A program made the translations under genes and the position numbers. Shown here one piece after another: positions 43,480-54,949 of a stretch of 64,000 bases of DNA (its first letter is position 1; each line of letters opens with the position of its first letter). The notes below the pieces were generated by a model. It ran no database searches and had not been told where the DNA came from. It was given only the letters and a program-made list of their open reading frames with translations. This DNA comes from Brenneria bubanii (GTDB taxonomy: Bacteria; Pseudomonadota; Gammaproteobacteria; Enterobacterales; Enterobacteriaceae): NCBI RefSeq assembly GCF_022378355.1, contig NZ_JAKMAJ010000017.1, positions 1 to 64,000 on the forward strand. The letters run 5' to 3'.

Positions 43480-44232
43480 TTAGCTGCCGCAGACTTCGCA
43501 GTTTGGATTTTTAAGCAATTTTATTTCACGAAACCGCATAATCAGGGCGTCGAACATCAGCAGGCGACCCGTTATAACCCTACCGTAGCCCGTGATCAGT
43601 TTGATGGCTTCCATCGCCTGCATACTGCCGATGATGCCCACCAGCGGAGCCATGACGCCGGCTTCCACGCAGCTCAGGGCGTTTTCGCCGAACAGACGGC
43701 TGAGGCAGCGGTAGCAGGGCTCATCCTGTTGGTAGGTGAAGACGCTGAGTTGACCCTCCATACGAATGGCGGCGCCGGAAATCAGCGGTTTTTTCAAATG
43801 AAAGCCAATGCGGTTGAGGCGATCGCGGATAGACTGGTTATCGGTGCAGTCGAGCACCACGTCGTGCTCAGCAACCAGCTTGGTCAATGCCTCGTCATCC
43901 AGGCCGGCATTGATTGTCGTGAGGGAGAGATGAGGATTGACTTGGGCTAGCGCGAGTCGCGCGGATTCGACCTTGGCCATACCGATGTCGGCATCGTGGT
44001 GCAGTATCTGCCGCTGGAGATTGGAAAGAGATACCGTATCGAAATCCAACAGCGTCAGGTGTCCGACGCCAGCCGCCGCCAGATATTGCGACGACGCGCA
44101 GCCCAGCCCGCCAAGTCCGACGACCAGCAGGCGCGCGGCTTTCAGTTTTTCCTGACCGTCAAAGTCAAAGCCGCGCAGCACAATCTGACGATTGTAGCGC
44201 AGCGTCTCCTGGTCGCTGAGTTCCGGCAGCAT
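43480..44232 (-). CDS. moeB: MoeB, molybdopterin-synthase adenylyltransferase
   Basis: 250 residues of the ThiF/MoeB family. Adenylate-binding loop VVGLGGLGCASSQYLAAAGV, arginine finger region LQRQILHHDADIG, DCTDNQSIRDRLN and two zinc-binding CxxC pairs (CYRCLS and CEVCGS). It adenylates the C-terminus of MoaD for thiocarboxylate formation in molybdenum cofactor synthesis. The start lies 3 bases after the moeA stop, as in E. coli moeAB. Confidence 0.95.
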   Translation of the reverse strand: MLPELSDQETLRYNRQIVLRGFDFDGQEKLKAARLLVVGLGGLGCASSQYLAAAGVGHLTLLDFDTVSLSNLQRQILHHDADIGMAKVESARLALAQVNPHLSLTTINAGLDDEALTKLVAEHDVVLDCTDNQSIRDRLNRIGFHLKKPLISGAAIRMEGQLSVFTYQQDEPCYRCLSRLFGENALSCVEAGVMAPLVGIIGSMQAMEAIKLITGYGRVITGRLLMFDALIMRFREIKLLKNPNCEVCGS

Positions 44233-44234
44233 GA

Positions 44235-45470
44235 TCAGTTGCCCAGCAGCGCATTGAAGGGTTCAATTTCAACCCATTCGCCGGCGGCGACAGAACCGCG
44301 ATCGATTTCGAGCACGATAAAACAGTTTGCCTGACTAAAGGAGCTGAACACGTGGGAGCCCTGATGGCCGGTGCTCTTGACTTCCCATTCGCCCTGCGCG
44401 TTACGACTAAAATACCCGCGTTGAAAATCGGCGCGCCCCGGCGTTTTTTTCAGCGCGCTGGTGGTTTTCACCCGCAGACGGCTCGGCGACCGCCACTGTG
44501 AATGTCCGGACAGCCGGGCCAGAAGCGGTTGCACCAATTGATAAAAGGTGGCGACGGAGGAAACCGGGTTTCCCGGCAGTCCGCAGAACCAGGCGTTTTG
44601 CAGTTTACCGAAGGCGAAGGGTTTCCCCGGCTTGATGGCCAATTTCCAAAAGCTGATATTGCCGAGTTCTTCCAGCATCTGTTTCGTGTAATCCGCTTCG
44701 CCGACGGATACGCCGCCGCTGCTGATGACCAGGTCAGCGCCGCAGTCCGCCCGACGGAACACCTCGCGCAGCGCGGCCGGATCGTCACGCACGATGCCCA
44801 AATCGCTGACCAGACAGCCAAGCTGTTCCAGCATTAAGCGCACGGCGAAACGGTTGGTGTCATAAATTTGTCCGGCTTGCAGCGGCTGGCCGACGGGCTG
44901 GAGTTCATCGCCGGTAGAAAAAATAGCGACCTTCAGGCGACGGAACACCTCAACCTGCGCAATGCCCAGCGATGCCAGCAAAGGTAATTCCGCCACGCTC
45001 AGTTTGGTTCCCGCCGGCAGGACCGCCGCGCCTTGACGGATATCTTCTCCCGGCAGACGAATATTTTGTCCGGCTTTCACCTGGTTGAGAAAACGAATGC
45101 CTGTCGATTCGACCTCAGTCTGCTCCTGCATCACCACCGCATCGGCGCCAGCGGGAATCGGCGCGCCGGTCATAATCCGGACGCAGGTGCCGGTCGGCCA
45201 GTCGCCGTCGAAGGGCGCGCCGGCGAAAGCCTTGCCGGCGATCGGCAGCGTAACGGCGGCGGTCAGATCGGCACAGCGAATGGCGTAACCATCCATCGCG
45301 GCATTGGCGAACGGCGGAACATTTATGGGCGAAGTTATCGCGCTGGCGGTAATGCGGCCCGTGGCGTCATACAGTGAGACGGTCTCCGTTTCCGCTATCG
45401 TCTCAAGCCGGGAAAACATCTTCTCCTGCGCTTGTTCGAGAGTTAATAAACCTGGGCTTAGGCTTTCCAT
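44235..45470 (-). CDS. moeA: MoeA, molybdopterin molybdotransferase
   Basis: 411 residues. ATG 45470 has GGAG upstream. Motifs: [69 protein letters not shown] and [13 protein letters not shown]. It inserts molybdate into adenylylated molybdopterin. It is transcribed with moeB and diverges from the gsi operon. Confidence 0.95.
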   Translation of the reverse strand: MESLSPGLLTLEQAQEKMFSRLETIAETETVSLYDATGRITASAITSPINVPPFANAAMDGYAIRCADLTAAVTLPIAGKAFAGAPFDGDWPTGTCVRIMTGAPIPAGADAVVMQEQTEVESTGIRFLNQVKAGQNIRLPGEDIRQGAAVLPAGTKLSVAELPLLASLGIAQVEVFRRLKVAIFSTGDELQPVGQPLQAGQIYDTNRFAVRLMLEQLGCLVSDLGIVRDDPAALREVFRRADCGADLVISSGGVSVGEADYTKQMLEELGNISFWKLAIKPGKPFAFGKLQNAWFCGLPGNPVSSVATFYQLVQPLLARLSGHSQWRSPSRLRVKTTSALKKTPGRADFQRGYFSRNAQGEWEVKSTGHQGSHVFSSFSQANCFIVLEIDRGSVAAGEWVEIEPFNALLGN

Positions 45471-45800
45471 CAGCACTCCATCATCTTATTCATTGCGTCA
45501 TTGTCGGGGCCGGCAGGCAAAAATACGCATCCTATGCCAATATTATGTCAGAGAACTTCGCCACCTTCACCTGTCATGCGCACGGCGGCGGGGGCTTTTT
45601 TATCTACTTATATCCTTTGTTTATGTTAATTAACCTAATGTTATAAAAGATATTTTTTCAGGCTTATACTACATTTTCTGCTTTACATCCTACATTACGC
45701 TAAATATAGTCAAAAAAACGAGTTTGATGACAAACGGTTATTCGCCAGCCGGTTTGCTCTAATATTCCAGCATCCCGTTTTATATGGAGACTCACTAGTA
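45471..45800. other. Divergent promoter region between moeA and gsiA
   Basis: 330 bases, AT-rich around 45600-45730 with GTTAATTAACCTAATG near 45625. No gene is present; in E. coli iaaA lies in this interval and is absent here. No operator could be named with confidence. Confidence 0.45.
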
Positions 45801-47699
45801 ATGACACAAACACGGCATCCTCATGCGCCGCTTTCCGCTCCTGAGTCGGGTTTTATTCTGCCGGATGAACGGGTGCTATCAGTACGCGATCTGAGCGTTT
45901 ATTTTCAACAGCAGGGGCGGCGGACTGATGCGGTGCGTGATTTAACCTTTTCGGTGGACCGAGGGGAGACGCTGGCGATTGTGGGTGAGTCGGGCTCGGG
46001 GAAATCGGTCACGTCATTGGCGCTGATGCGGCTTGTCGAGCATGCCGGCGGCGTGATTCATCAGGGCGAAATGCTGTTTCGCAAGCGTGACGGCCAGATT
46101 CTGGATTTAACCACCGCCGGGCAGCCGCGGATGCGTAAACTGCGCGGCGCCGATTTGGCGATGATTTTTCAGGAACCGATGACATCCTTGAACCCGGTAT
46201 TTTCCGTCGGCGAGCAGATAGCCGAGTCCATCCGTCTGCATCAGGGGATGGATCACCGCGCCGCTAAGCGTGAAGCGCTGCATATGCTGGATCTGGTGCG
46301 TATCCCGGAAGCGCGTAATGTGCTGGAGCGTTATCCGCATCAGCTGTCCGGCGGCATGCGTCAGCGGGTCATGATCGCCATGGCGCTTTCCTGTAAGCCG
46401 TCGCTCTTGATTGCCGATGAGCCGACGACGGCGCTGGACGTCACCATTCAGGCGCAAATCCTGCAGCTTATCCGCGTATTGCAACGGGAAATGGACATGG
46501 CGGTGATCTTTATCACCCATGACATGGGCGTTGTGGCGGAGGTCGCCGACAGGGTGCTGGTGATGTATCACGGTGAAAGCGTTGAGTCCGCCGCCGCCAG
46601 CGAGATTTTCAACGCGCCCCGCCACCGTTATACCCAGGCGCTGCTGGCGGCGGTGCCCAAGCTTGGCTCGATGCGCGGGCAGCCTTATCCGGCAAAATTC
46701 CCTTTGCTGAATCAAGCATCGTCAGCCGACAATGCGCCGCAGAACACCATTCCTTTGCAAGCTGAACCGATTTTGCAGGTAAAAGATCTGGTGACCCGCT
46801 TCCCGATTCGCAGCGGCATTCTGAACCGGGTAACGCGCCAGGTTCATGCGGTGGAAAAAGTCAGTTTTGATCTCTATCCGGGGGAGACGCTGGCGCTGGT
46901 GGGGGAATCGGGCTGCGGTAAGTCCACCACCGGGCGTTCGCTGCTGCGATTGGTGGAAAGCCAAAGCGGGACGATTATCTTTAACGGCCGACAAATTGAC
47001 CGCATGGCGGGCGCGGCATTACAGCATCTGCGTCGCGATATTCAGTTTATTTTTCAGGATCCGTACGCCTCGCTAGATCCGCGCCTGACGATCGGTTTTT
47101 CCATTATGGAACCGTTGCTGGTGCACGGCGTAACGAAAAATCGTCAGGAAGCGGAAGCGCGGGTGGCCTGGCTGTTGGCGCGAGTGGGGCTGGATCCGGA
47201 GCATGCACGTCGCTATCCTCATGAGTTTTCCGGCGGTCAGCGTCAGCGTATCTGTATCGCCAGGGCGCTGGCGCTGAATCCCAAAGTGGTGATTGCCGAT
47301 GAATCGGTCTCCGCGCTTGATGTCTCCATCCAGGCGCAAATCGTCAATCTGATGTTGGAGTTGCAGCGCGAATTCGGCGTCTCATTTTTGTTTATCTCCC
47401 ATGACATGGCGGTGGTTGAACGGATTAGCCATCGGGTGGCGGTGATGTATATGGGACAGATCGTGGAGATCGGCCCGCGTAGCGCGGTGTTTGAACATCC
47501 TCAACATCCCTACACCCGTAAACTGATGGCGGCGGTTCCCGTTGCTGATCCTGCGCGTCGCCATCGTGAACAGGTTTTACTGGTTGATGAAGTACCCAGC
47601 CCGATCAGGGCAATAGGCGATGAACCTACCACCGCGCCCTTAGTTCAGGTTGGCGAACGACATTTTGTCGCTCATCACCCGATTGCTGGCGCTTATTGA
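45801..47699 (+). CDS. gsiA: GsiA, glutathione importer ATPase (two fused ABC domains)
   Basis: 632 residues. First ABC domain: Walker A GESGSGKS, signature LSGGMRQR, Walker B LLIADEP. Second: [28 protein letters not shown], with the OppD/F C-terminal peptide-transporter extension. Two full ABC halves in one chain and adjacency to gsiBCD match GsiA (E. coli YliA). It powers uptake of glutathione across the inner membrane. Confidence 0.93.
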   Translation: MTQTRHPHAPLSAPESGFILPDERVLSVRDLSVYFQQQGRRTDAVRDLTFSVDRGETLAIVGESGSGKSVTSLALMRLVEHAGGVIHQGEMLFRKRDGQILDLTTAGQPRMRKLRGADLAMIFQEPMTSLNPVFSVGEQIAESIRLHQGMDHRAAKREALHMLDLVRIPEARNVLERYPHQLSGGMRQRVMIAMALSCKPSLLIADEPTTALDVTIQAQILQLIRVLQREMDMAVIFITHDMGVVAEVADRVLVMYHGESVESAAASEIFNAPRHRYTQALLAAVPKLGSMRGQPYPAKFPLLNQASSADNAPQNTIPLQAEPILQVKDLVTRFPIRSGILNRVTRQVHAVEKVSFDLYPGETLALVGESGCGKSTTGRSLLRLVESQSGTIIFNGRQIDRMAGAALQHLRRDIQFIFQDPYASLDPRLTIGFSIMEPLLVHGVTKNRQEAEARVAWLLARVGLDPEHARRYPHEFSGGQRQRICIARALALNPKVVIADESVSALDVSIQAQIVNLMLELQREFGVSFLFISHDMAVVERISHRVAVMYMGQIVEIGPRSAVFEHPQHPYTRKLMAAVPVADPARRHREQVLLVDEVPSPIRAIGDEPTTAPLVQVGERHFVAHHPIAGAY

Positions 47700-47727
47700 C
47701 AGGGCATTACAAGGAGAGCGTAACACG

Positions 47728-49272
47728 ATGAATGTTATTACTTTGAAGCGCAATTGGCTACTGGCTGCCGGTGTTGCCGCGGCGATGGCCGCCGTACCTG
47801 CCTGGGCGGCCAAAGATGCGGTTATCGCTGTGGCATCCAACTTCACTACTCTGGATCCCTACGACGCCAATGACTCATTGTCGCAAAGCGTGGCTAAATC
47901 GTTCTATCAGGGGCTATTCGGCTTCGACAAAGATATGAAACTGGTCAATGTGCTGGCGGAAAGCTACACCACCAGTTCGGATGGCCTGGTTTATACCATC
48001 AAGCTGCATCCGGGCGTGAAGTTTCATGACGGTACCGACTTCAATGCCGACGCCGTGAAGGTGAATCTGGATCGCGCCAGCAATCCGGAAAACCGTTTGA
48101 AGCGTTATAACCTGTTCAAAATGATCGATAAAACGGAAGTGGTTGACGCGCAGACGGTAAAAATTACGCTGAAAACGCCGTTCTCCGCCTTTGTCAATAA
48201 CCTGGCGCATCCGGCGGCGGTGATTATTTCGCCCGCGGCGCTCAAGCAATATGGTAAAGAGATCGGTTTCCATCCTGTCGGCACCGGTCCGTATCGTTTT
48301 GTGCTGTGGAACCAGACCGACTACGTTAAGGTAGAGAAGTTTGCCGGCTACTGGAAATCCGGCCTGCCCAAGCTGGACAGCATCACCTGGCGTCCGGTGG
48401 TGGATAATAATACCCGCGCCGCACTGCTGCAAACCGGCGAAGCGCAGTTCGCGTACCCGATTCCGTTCGAACAGGCCGGCGTGCTGGCGAAAAACGATCG
48501 GCTGGCGCTGGTCTCTTCGCCATCCATTTTGCACCGTTATATCAGCCTCAACGTGACTCAAAAACCGTTCGATAATATCAAGGTGCGGCAGGCGCTCAAT
48601 TACGCCATCAACAAAGAGGCATTGATTAAAGTGGCGTTTTCCGGTTATGCCACGCCGGCGGAAGGACCGCTTCCGCCAAGCATCGATTATGCGGTGAAGT
48701 ATCAGCCGTGGCCTTACGATCCGGCGAAGGCCAAAGAACTGCTGAAGGAAGCCGGTTATCCGAACGGGTTCACCACCACGCTCTGGTCGTCGCACAACCA
48801 CAGTACGGCGCAGAAAGTGTTGCAGTTTACCCAGCAGCAATTGGCGCAGGTTGGCGTTAAGGTTCAGGTAACCGCCATGGATGCGGGTCAGCGCGCCGCC
48901 GAAGTCGAAGGCAAGGGCGTGAAGGATACGGGCGTACGGATGTTTTATACCGGCTGGTCCGCCTCAACCGGTGAAGCCGACTGGGCGCTATCGCCGCTGT
49001 TCGCCACCGCCTCCTGGCCGCCGGCGCTGTTTAATACCGCGTTTTACAGTAATCCGCAGGTTGATGCCGATCTGACTGGCGCGTTAAAAATTACCGATCG
49101 GACAGAAAAACAGAAACTGTATAAAGACGCGCAGGACAAAATCTGGGCCGACGCGCCATGGATTTTCCTGGCTACCGAAAAGCTGGTATCCGCCAATAAC
49201 AAGAAATTGACCGGATTTTACGTCATGCCTGATACCGCGTTCAGTTTTGACGACGCGGACCTGAAAGAGTAA
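47728..49272 (+). CDS. gsiB: GsiB, glutathione-binding periplasmic protein
   Basis: 514 residues. ATG 47728 is preceded by AAGGAG; the frame is open upstream but overlaps gsiA. Signal peptide ends near [12 protein letters not shown] family 5 motifs: [37 protein letters not shown] and [12 protein letters not shown]. It delivers glutathione to GsiCD. Confidence 0.93.
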   Translation: MNVITLKRNWLLAAGVAAAMAAVPAWAAKDAVIAVASNFTTLDPYDANDSLSQSVAKSFYQGLFGFDKDMKLVNVLAESYTTSSDGLVYTIKLHPGVKFHDGTDFNADAVKVNLDRASNPENRLKRYNLFKMIDKTEVVDAQTVKITLKTPFSAFVNNLAHPAAVIISPAALKQYGKEIGFHPVGTGPYRFVLWNQTDYVKVEKFAGYWKSGLPKLDSITWRPVVDNNTRAALLQTGEAQFAYPIPFEQAGVLAKNDRLALVSSPSILHRYISLNVTQKPFDNIKVRQALNYAINKEALIKVAFSGYATPAEGPLPPSIDYAVKYQPWPYDPAKAKELLKEAGYPNGFTTTLWSSHNHSTAQKVLQFTQQQLAQVGVKVQVTAMDAGQRAAEVEGKGVKDTGVRMFYTGWSASTGEADWALSPLFATASWPPALFNTAFYSNPQVDADLTGALKITDRTEKQKLYKDAQDKIWADAPWIFLATEKLVSANNKKLTGFYVMPDTAFSFDDADLKE

Positions 49273-49373
49273 TTCAGTCGTCAGTGAGGGTGGGGCGGTG
49301 ATGATAAGCCGCCTCGCGTTTTCAGCAATTCCACTCACCGGAGAATGTGTCGCATGTTCGTGGAAACTTATCC

Positions 49374-50294
49374 ATGCTGAATTATTTTATTAAACGGTTA
49401 CTGGGATTGATTCCCACTTTATTGATTGTCATGGTGCTGGTTTTTTTGTTCGTACACCTGTTGCCGGGCGATCCGGCGCGATTGGTCGCCGGACGGGAGG
49501 CCGACGCCGCGGTAATCGAGCTGGTTCGTCAGGATTTAGGCCTGGACAAGCCGTTGCCGCAGCAGTTCTGGCATTTTTTCACTCATGTTCTTCAGGGCGA
49601 TTTGGGCAACTCAATGGTTTCCAAAAGACCGGTAACGGACGAGATCGCCACCCGTTTTATGCCTACGCTGTGGCTGACCGTCGCCAGCATGGCGTGGTCG
49701 GTTATTTTCGGTATGACGATCGGCGTGGTCTCCGCCGTATGGCGTAATGGCTGGCCCGATCGCATCGGTATGACGCTGGCGGTTTCCGGCATCTCTTTTC
49801 CTGCCTTTGCGCTTGGCATGCTGTTGATGCAGGTCTTTTCCGTTGAGCTGGGCTGGCTGCCCACCGTTGGCGCGGACAGCTGGCGACACTATATTTTACC
49901 CTCGATCACCCTGGGAGCCGCCGTCGCCGCAGTGATGGCGCGCTTTACCCGCGCCTCTTTCGTCGAGGTCATGCAGGAAGATTACATGCGTACCGCGCGG
50001 GCAAAAGGCGTGCGGGAGTCGCTGGTGGTGGTGAAGCATGGTTTACGTAATGCGTTGATCCCGGTGATTACCATGATGGGGCTGCAGTTTGGCTTTTTAC
50101 TCGGCGGATCGATTGTGGTTGAAAAGGTTTTTAACTGGCCGGGATTGGGACGCTTGCTGGTCGACTCGGTGGAGATGCGTGATTACCCAGTGATTCAGGC
50201 GGAAGTTTTGTTATTTTCTCTGGAGTTCATTCTGATCAATTTGTTGGTCGATATGCTGTACGCCGCGGTTAACCCAGCGATTCGTTACAAATAA
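49374..50294 (+). CDS. gsiC: GsiC, glutathione importer permease
   Basis: 306 residues from ATG 49374 ([17 protein letters not shown]), equal in length to the E. coli protein. DppB/OppB-type permease with six membrane segments, [10 protein letters not shown] near the N-terminus and the EAA loop [20 protein letters not shown]. It forms the channel with GsiD. Confidence 0.93.
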   Translation: MLNYFIKRLLGLIPTLLIVMVLVFLFVHLLPGDPARLVAGREADAAVIELVRQDLGLDKPLPQQFWHFFTHVLQGDLGNSMVSKRPVTDEIATRFMPTLWLTVASMAWSVIFGMTIGVVSAVWRNGWPDRIGMTLAVSGISFPAFALGMLLMQVFSVELGWLPTVGADSWRHYILPSITLGAAVAAVMARFTRASFVEVMQEDYMRTARAKGVRESLVVVKHGLRNALIPVITMMGLQFGFLLGGSIVVEKVFNWPGLGRLLVDSVEMRDYPVIQAEVLLFSLEFILINLLVDMLYAAVNPAIRYK

Positions 50295-50303
50295 GGAAAA
50301 GAA

Positions 50304-51209
50304 ATGAGAAACTGGCGACGTAAATCGGTGTTGTCGGCTATGCCGCTGATCAAGGAGAATCAAATTCGCACGCCGTGGCATGAATTTTGGCGACGTTTTC
50401 GGCATCAACATGTCGCGATGCTGGCGGGCCTGTTTGTGCTGCTATTGCTGGCGGTTGCCGTGCTGGCGCCTTATCTGGCTCCCTTCGATGCGGAAAATTA
50501 CTTTGATTATGACCGCCTTAACGAAGGTCCGACGATGATGCACTGGCTCGGGGTCGATTCTCTTGGTCGGGACATTTTCAGCCGTATCATGCTGGGGGCG
50601 AGAATTTCGCTTGCCGCTGGAATTTTCTCCGTATTGGTCGGTATGTTGCTCGGTACGGCGCTTGGCCTGTTGGCCGGCTACTATGAGGGATGGTGGGATC
50701 GCGTGATCATGCGCGTTTGCGATGTGTTGTTCGCTTTCCCCGGTATTTTGCTGGCGATTGCCGTGGTGGCGATCATGGGCAGCGGCATGGCGAATGTGAT
50801 TGTCGCGGTGGCGATCTTCAGCGTGCCGGCGTTTGCCCGGCTGGTGAGAGGCAATACCCTGGTCTTGAAGCAGCAGACCTTCATCGAATCGGCTCGCAGC
50901 ATCGGCGCGTCCGACTGGACCATCGTATTCCGGCATATCCTGCCCGGCACGGTATCCTCAATTGTGGTGTACTTCTCCATGCGTATCGGCATGTCGATCA
51001 TTACCGCCGCCAGCCTTTCCTTTCTCGGGCTCGGCGCTCAGCCGCCAACGCCGGAGTGGGGCGCCATGCTCAATGAGGCCCGCTCGGATATGGTGATTGC
51101 GCCGCATGTGGCCATTTTTCCCAGTTTGGCGATTTTCCTGACGGTGCTGGCATTCAATCTGCTGGGGGACGGCTTGCGTGACGCGCTGGACCCGAAACTG
51201 AAAGACTAA
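50304..51209 (+). CDS. gsiD: GsiD, glutathione importer permease
   Basis: 301 residues, DppC/OppC type: hydrophobic helix near residues 34-56, [22 protein letters not shown] loop [19 protein letters not shown] and [15 protein letters not shown]. It starts 10 bases after gsiC and ends the gsiABCD operon. Confidence 0.93.
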   Translation: MRNWRRKSVLSAMPLIKENQIRTPWHEFWRRFRHQHVAMLAGLFVLLLLAVAVLAPYLAPFDAENYFDYDRLNEGPTMMHWLGVDSLGRDIFSRIMLGARISLAAGIFSVLVGMLLGTALGLLAGYYEGWWDRVIMRVCDVLFAFPGILLAIAVVAIMGSGMANVIVAVAIFSVPAFARLVRGNTLVLKQQTFIESARSIGASDWTIVFRHILPGTVSSIVVYFSMRIGMSIITAASLSFLGLGAQPPTPEWGAMLNEARSDMVIAPHVAIFPSLAIFLTVLAFNLLGDGLRDALDPKLKD

Positions 51210-51257
51210 AAGCCGGTTTTGCCGACGGCCCGCTCGACGATTCGAACTGGCCGTTTT

Positions 51258-51674
51258 TCAGCTTATACCGCCTTGCGCATCAGAATTGCTGGTTTTAGAC
51301 GCGCGATTAAAATCAATGACCTGCTGACGAAACAGTAAAAATGCCAGACGATGTCGACAGGCCGGACAATAAAGATCCTCCGCAATGCGCGGACGTTCGA
51401 CTTTTCGCACCCATTGCAGCGGATAGCTGGCGATCCGCTTGCTGGACAGCCCCCAATAATCGGGGAAGTAGGAGTCAAAATCCGCATCGCAAAAATCGCA
51501 TAACACCAGTTCCTGTCCCCATAATCGCCACACGTTATATTCATGTTCGCCGCGCTTGCACTCTTTCAGTTCCCCCTTGGCGTGGCCGCAGTCGAAACAG
51601 GGGGCGACGGGTATGCTGTGCAGTTCACCGGCACAGATCGGACACCGGGACGGCGGCGTAGAATTGATCATCAA
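51258..51674 (-). CDS. Zinc-ribbon hypothetical protein
   Basis: 138 residues with four CxxC pairs: CPICAG, CFDCGH, CDFCDA and CPACRH, so probably two zinc ribbons. Between them are WRLWGQELVL and DSYFPDYWGL. It overlaps the next gene by 4 bases (ATGA), indicating a shared transcript. I do not know the function; it may be a partner of the neighbouring immunity-like protein. Confidence 0.65.
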   Translation of the reverse strand: MMINSTPPSRCPICAGELHSIPVAPCFDCGHAKGELKECKRGEHEYNVWRLWGQELVLCDFCDADFDSYFPDYWGLSSKRIASYPLQWVRKVERPRIAEDLYCPACRHRLAFLLFRQQVIDFNRASKTSNSDAQGGIS

Positions 51675-52171
51675 AGTATTCCATTATTCCAGGTGGTTTG
51701 GTTTGCGAACTGATATTTGTAGCTATCGATTCGCCATTGTTGCTGACGTTGCACAATCACGAACATTATTTTGCGCGGCAGAATGGCGGCGCTGATATCC
51801 CAAGTCACTTCAATGCGATTTTTATTTTTTTGCAGGCACTGACTCGGCGTTTCCGCGTTGAGGCCGTCATAAATCGTCGGCATCCCTGCGCTCATCGGGC
51901 CGTCTGGCCCGCCATATTTGCGCACCTTATCGGTACAGTAACGCACGAATATTTCGCGATACCGTTCGCGATACTGGCGCTGGATCGATTCATCTTGTTC
52001 CCTGTATTGTGCCATCACCGCTTCTGGCGCGCCATGAACATAGGTCTCGCTGTGTGCTCGCCATGCCGTGCAGAATGCCGCTTCCCACTCGTTCATCAGG
52101 GTCGCGAATTGCAGGGTAAATGCCCGGGCGTCAAATGGCGCCGTCGGTTGAATCGTAGGCTTTTCGGTCAT
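51671..52171 (-). CDS. Immunity-like protein, possible NTF2 fold
   Basis: 166 residues. A helical N-terminus (LMNEWEAAFCTAWRAH, YREQDESIQRQYRERY) is followed by strands ending IMFVIVQRQQQWRIDSYKYQF, a pattern common in NTF2-like immunity proteins of polymorphic toxin systems. It is translationally coupled to the zinc-ribbon gene. I do not recognise the exact family, and no toxin gene is adjacent. Confidence 0.55.
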   Translation of the reverse strand: MTEKPTIQPTAPFDARAFTLQFATLMNEWEAAFCTAWRAHSETYVHGAPEAVMAQYREQDESIQRQYRERYREIFVRYCTDKVRKYGGPDGPMSAGMPTIYDGLNAETPSQCLQKNKNRIEVTWDISAAILPRKIMFVIVQRQQQWRIDSYKYQFANQTTWNNGIL

Positions 52172-52223
52172 TGGGTGCTAATCCTTCAGTGTTTCTGGCT
52201 TGATGTTCGAGCATCCAGAGCCT

Positions 52224-52547
52224 TTAATCATCATCCAAGCCAACGCCATAGACGTTGAACTCCCAGCGGATAAATTCATCGGCGCTGCCGGTAAATTCCA
52301 CCCGTGGAAAATTGGCGAATTCCGTGCGTTGCGCCCAGGTAAGATGAACCACGGAAACGCGGTCCGCTTCCTGCGTGTGCCGCAACAGAATGTCGTCGTT
52401 CCCTTCCCGATAGGCGATAACGGCAACATCAGTACCATGCAGAGCATGCTGCGGCGGCAGTTCTGTTTCATACTCATTCTGAAGCGCCTGCTGTTTCAGT
52501 CCTGCGGCATATTCCCAGCCGCAGGGTAGGCGATGGGCTATAGACAT
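52224..52547 (-). CDS. Small hypothetical protein
   Basis: 107 residues from ATG 52547 (MSIAHRLPCGWEYAAG), which has GAGG eight bases upstream. It contains LHGTDVAVIAYREGNDDILL and VVHLTWAQRTEFANFPRVEF, likely a small beta-rich protein. Just upstream, a short frame (DAHEALFRLVKTYSDATD, after a stop) looks like the tail of a lost gene. Function unknown; it belongs to the same minus-strand cluster of small genes. Confidence 0.55.
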   Translation of the reverse strand: MSIAHRLPCGWEYAAGLKQQALQNEYETELPPQHALHGTDVAVIAYREGNDDILLRHTQEADRVSVVHLTWAQRTEFANFPRVEFTGSADEFIRWEFNVYGVGLDDD

Positions 52548-52810
52548 CGATGAGTCCTCTATTTTCAATCACAAAGTCGGTGGCGTCGGAGTAGGTTTTC
52601 ACCAACCGGAAGAGGGCTTCATGGGCATCCTCCTTCCTGGCTCAGAATAGCGTATGGATGAGAAAAGTTAACGTTATTAAGTGGATAATATTATCTTATC
52701 ACTCAATCCGGGGGGGCAACCAGTACCTTTAGCGGGCGATGTCTTCGCCTCTGGCGCGTCATCGAGTATAGGGTAGATGAATGGCAAGACAGCGGGCTGG
52801 TCTATGCGAT

Positions 52811-52836
52811 AAGAGCGCGGCTATTGCCGCGCTCTT
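52811..52836 (-). terminator. Terminator of maeA
   Basis: AAGAGCGCGG (52811-52820), loop CTATTG, CCGCGCTCTT (52827-52836): a perfect 10-bp GC-rich stem 20 bases beyond the maeA stop on the minus strand. Confidence 0.8.
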
Positions 52837-52856
52837 TGATCGAAATAAAGAGAGGG

Positions 52857-54554
52857 TTAGAACGAGGTGCGTTTGTAGCTGCGGTATTGCGGCTGCCAGA
52901 AGTTATTGGCGATCGCTTTCGCCAGCGCGTCACCAGAGGTCACTACGGCAACGCCCTGCAGCTGAGCGGCTTTACCCACCTCCAGCGCAATACGTTTCGA
53001 TACGTCCTGAATATCGGCGATATCCGGCAGTAGCGCGCCGTCTCCATCGTTGGCCATCGGTGAGCACTCAGCCAACGCGCGGCTTGCCGCCATCAGCATG
53101 CCGTCGGTAATGCGTTTCGCGCCGGACGCCAGTACGCCTAAACCAATGCCTGGGAAGATAAAGGAGTTATTACACTGGGCAATGGGGTAAACCTTACCTT
53201 GGTAGTTGACCGGATCAAACGGACTGCCGGTCGCCACCAGCGCGGTACCGTCCGTCCAGCGGATGATATCTTCCGGGCGAGCCTCTACGCGAGAGGTGGG
53301 ATTGGATAACGGCATGACGATTGGGCGAGCGCAGTGCCGGTGCATTTCACGGATGATCTCTTCCGTAAACAGGCCCGGCTGGCCGGAAACGCCGATCATG
53401 ATGGTAGGTTTGGCGTTACGCACTACCTCCAGCAAGGAAATCGCGTCGCTGGCGATGTCCCAGTGCGCCAATAGCTCGCTTTTCTGCACCAGCTTACTCT
53501 GGAAGTCGAGCAGGTTCGGCAGCTTGTCGGTCAGCAGGCCGAAACGATCAACCATGAATACGCGGGCGCGGGCTTCTTCTTCGCTGAGACCTTCGGATTT
53601 CATCTGGGCGATAATTTGTTCCGCGATGCCGCATCCAGCGGAACCCGCGCCGAGGAACACCACTGTCTGGTCGCGCAACTGGCTGCCGGCGGCGCGGCTG
53701 GCGGCAATCAGACTCCCCAGCGTGACGGCGGCGGTTCCCTGAATATCATCATTGAAGCTACAGATTTCATCACGATAGCGATTCAGCAGCGGGGTGGCGT
53801 TTTTCTGAGCAAAATCTTCAAACTGCAACAGCACATTCGGCCAGCGGCGCTTCACCGCCTGAATAAACTCATCGACGAATTCATAATATTCGTCATCGGT
53901 GATGCGCTGATGGCGCCAGCCCATATACAGCGGATCGTTCAGGCGCTGCGGGTTATTGGTGCCGACATCCAGCACGACGGGCAGGGTATACGCCGGGCTG
54001 ATGCCGCCGCAGGCAGTGTACAGCGAGAGTTTACCGATGGGGATGCCCATGCCGCCGATGCCCTGATCGCCCAGACCCAGAATGCGTTCGCCATCGGTAA
54101 CCACGATGACTTTGACATTCTGCTTGGTGGCGTTTTGCAGCATGTCGTCGATATTGGCGCGATTAGGGTAAGCGATAAACAGGCCGCGCGCCCGGCGGTA
54201 GATATCGGAGAAATGCTCGCAGGCTTCACCGACGGTCGGGGTGTAGATGATCGGCATTAATTCGCTGAGGTGGGCGTCCAGCAGACGGTAGAACAGGGTT
54301 TCATTGGTATCTTGTATATTGCGCAGGTAGACGTGCTTTTCGATGTCGTTTTTGAACTCCCGACATTGTCGCCAGGCACGTTCAGCCTGTTCTTCAATGG
54401 TTTCTACGGCTTCCGGTAATAATCCGTGCAGATTGAAGTTGGCGCGTTCTTCTTCTGTAAATGCGCTACCTTTATTCAGCAAGGGAAATTCAAGAAGTAT
54501 GGGACCAGCGTAAGGGATGTAAAGGGGACGTGTACTTTCGTATTCTAATTCCAT
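52857..54554 (-). CDS. maeA: NAD-dependent malic enzyme
   Basis: 565 residues, the E. coli MaeA length. Conserved blocks: [46 protein letters not shown] and [15 protein letters not shown] (NAD-binding), and [14 protein letters not shown]. It converts malate to pyruvate and CO2 with NAD. Monocistronic, with the terminator directly downstream. Confidence 0.96.
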   Translation of the reverse strand: MELEYESTRPLYIPYAGPILLEFPLLNKGSAFTEEERANFNLHGLLPEAVETIEEQAERAWRQCREFKNDIEKHVYLRNIQDTNETLFYRLLDAHLSELMPIIYTPTVGEACEHFSDIYRRARGLFIAYPNRANIDDMLQNATKQNVKVIVVTDGERILGLGDQGIGGMGIPIGKLSLYTACGGISPAYTLPVVLDVGTNNPQRLNDPLYMGWRHQRITDDEYYEFVDEFIQAVKRRWPNVLLQFEDFAQKNATPLLNRYRDEICSFNDDIQGTAAVTLGSLIAASRAAGSQLRDQTVVFLGAGSAGCGIAEQIIAQMKSEGLSEEEARARVFMVDRFGLLTDKLPNLLDFQSKLVQKSELLAHWDIASDAISLLEVVRNAKPTIMIGVSGQPGLFTEEIIREMHRHCARPIVMPLSNPTSRVEARPEDIIRWTDGTALVATGSPFDPVNYQGKVYPIAQCNNSFIFPGIGLGVLASGAKRITDGMLMAASRALAECSPMANDGDGALLPDIADIQDVSKRIALEVGKAAQLQGVAVVTSGDALAKAIANNFWQPQYRSYKRTSF

Positions 54555-54949
54555 GACTTTATATACTCTTTGGGTAACAGAAACGAATTGAGTGACATAC
54601 CCGCTATACCTGTCATTTTACAAGCTGCGCGCGTGTCGGCTTCCCTGGCTCATCCCGGCGAATTATTGCTTCTGGTTTCCGAGAATTCGTTCAGTTGCCG
54701 CCATCCCGTACCTTGAAATTTATTGGGTATATATACTTCAAGCGGCTGGTAAATTGGCTCTGTTGCTCGGCCTTCCGGCAGCTTGAATTATTTTGGGTAT
54801 CAGACGAAACCTAATGTACTGCCGATCTTAAATTACCCACAAAATATGTACAGAAAATGTTAATTAAAATAGTTACATATAACTTGCAATAAAAAATTAA
54901 AAAAGCTGTATCGATTCAACCTCTTCCGCTGACTCTCTAATTCAGAAAA
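54555..54949. other. Intergenic region with an interspersed-repeat-like palindrome
   Basis: 395 bases without a gene. Bases 54726-54801 (GGGTATATATACTTCAAGC ... GCTTGAATTATTTTGGGTAT) form an imperfect palindrome resembling the TACCCGTCATACTTCAAG-type intergenic repeats widespread in Enterobacterales. An AT-rich block follows (54830-54910). Confidence 0.5.
54726..54801. repeat. Enterobacterial intergenic palindromic repeat (degenerate)
   Basis: Arms ACTTCAAGC (from about 54737) and GCTTGAATT (near 54781) flank GGCTCTGTTGCTCGGCCTTCC, and both ends carry GGGTAT. The layout matches the short repeats found near many genes in Pectobacteriaceae, Yersinia and Serratia, although this copy is degenerate. 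Confidence 0.5.

Noticed and set aside
47914-48840. Minus-strand frame of 308 codons opposite gsiB
   Set aside because: It is the antisense of gsiB codons, Arg/His-rich, without start signals or family motifs.
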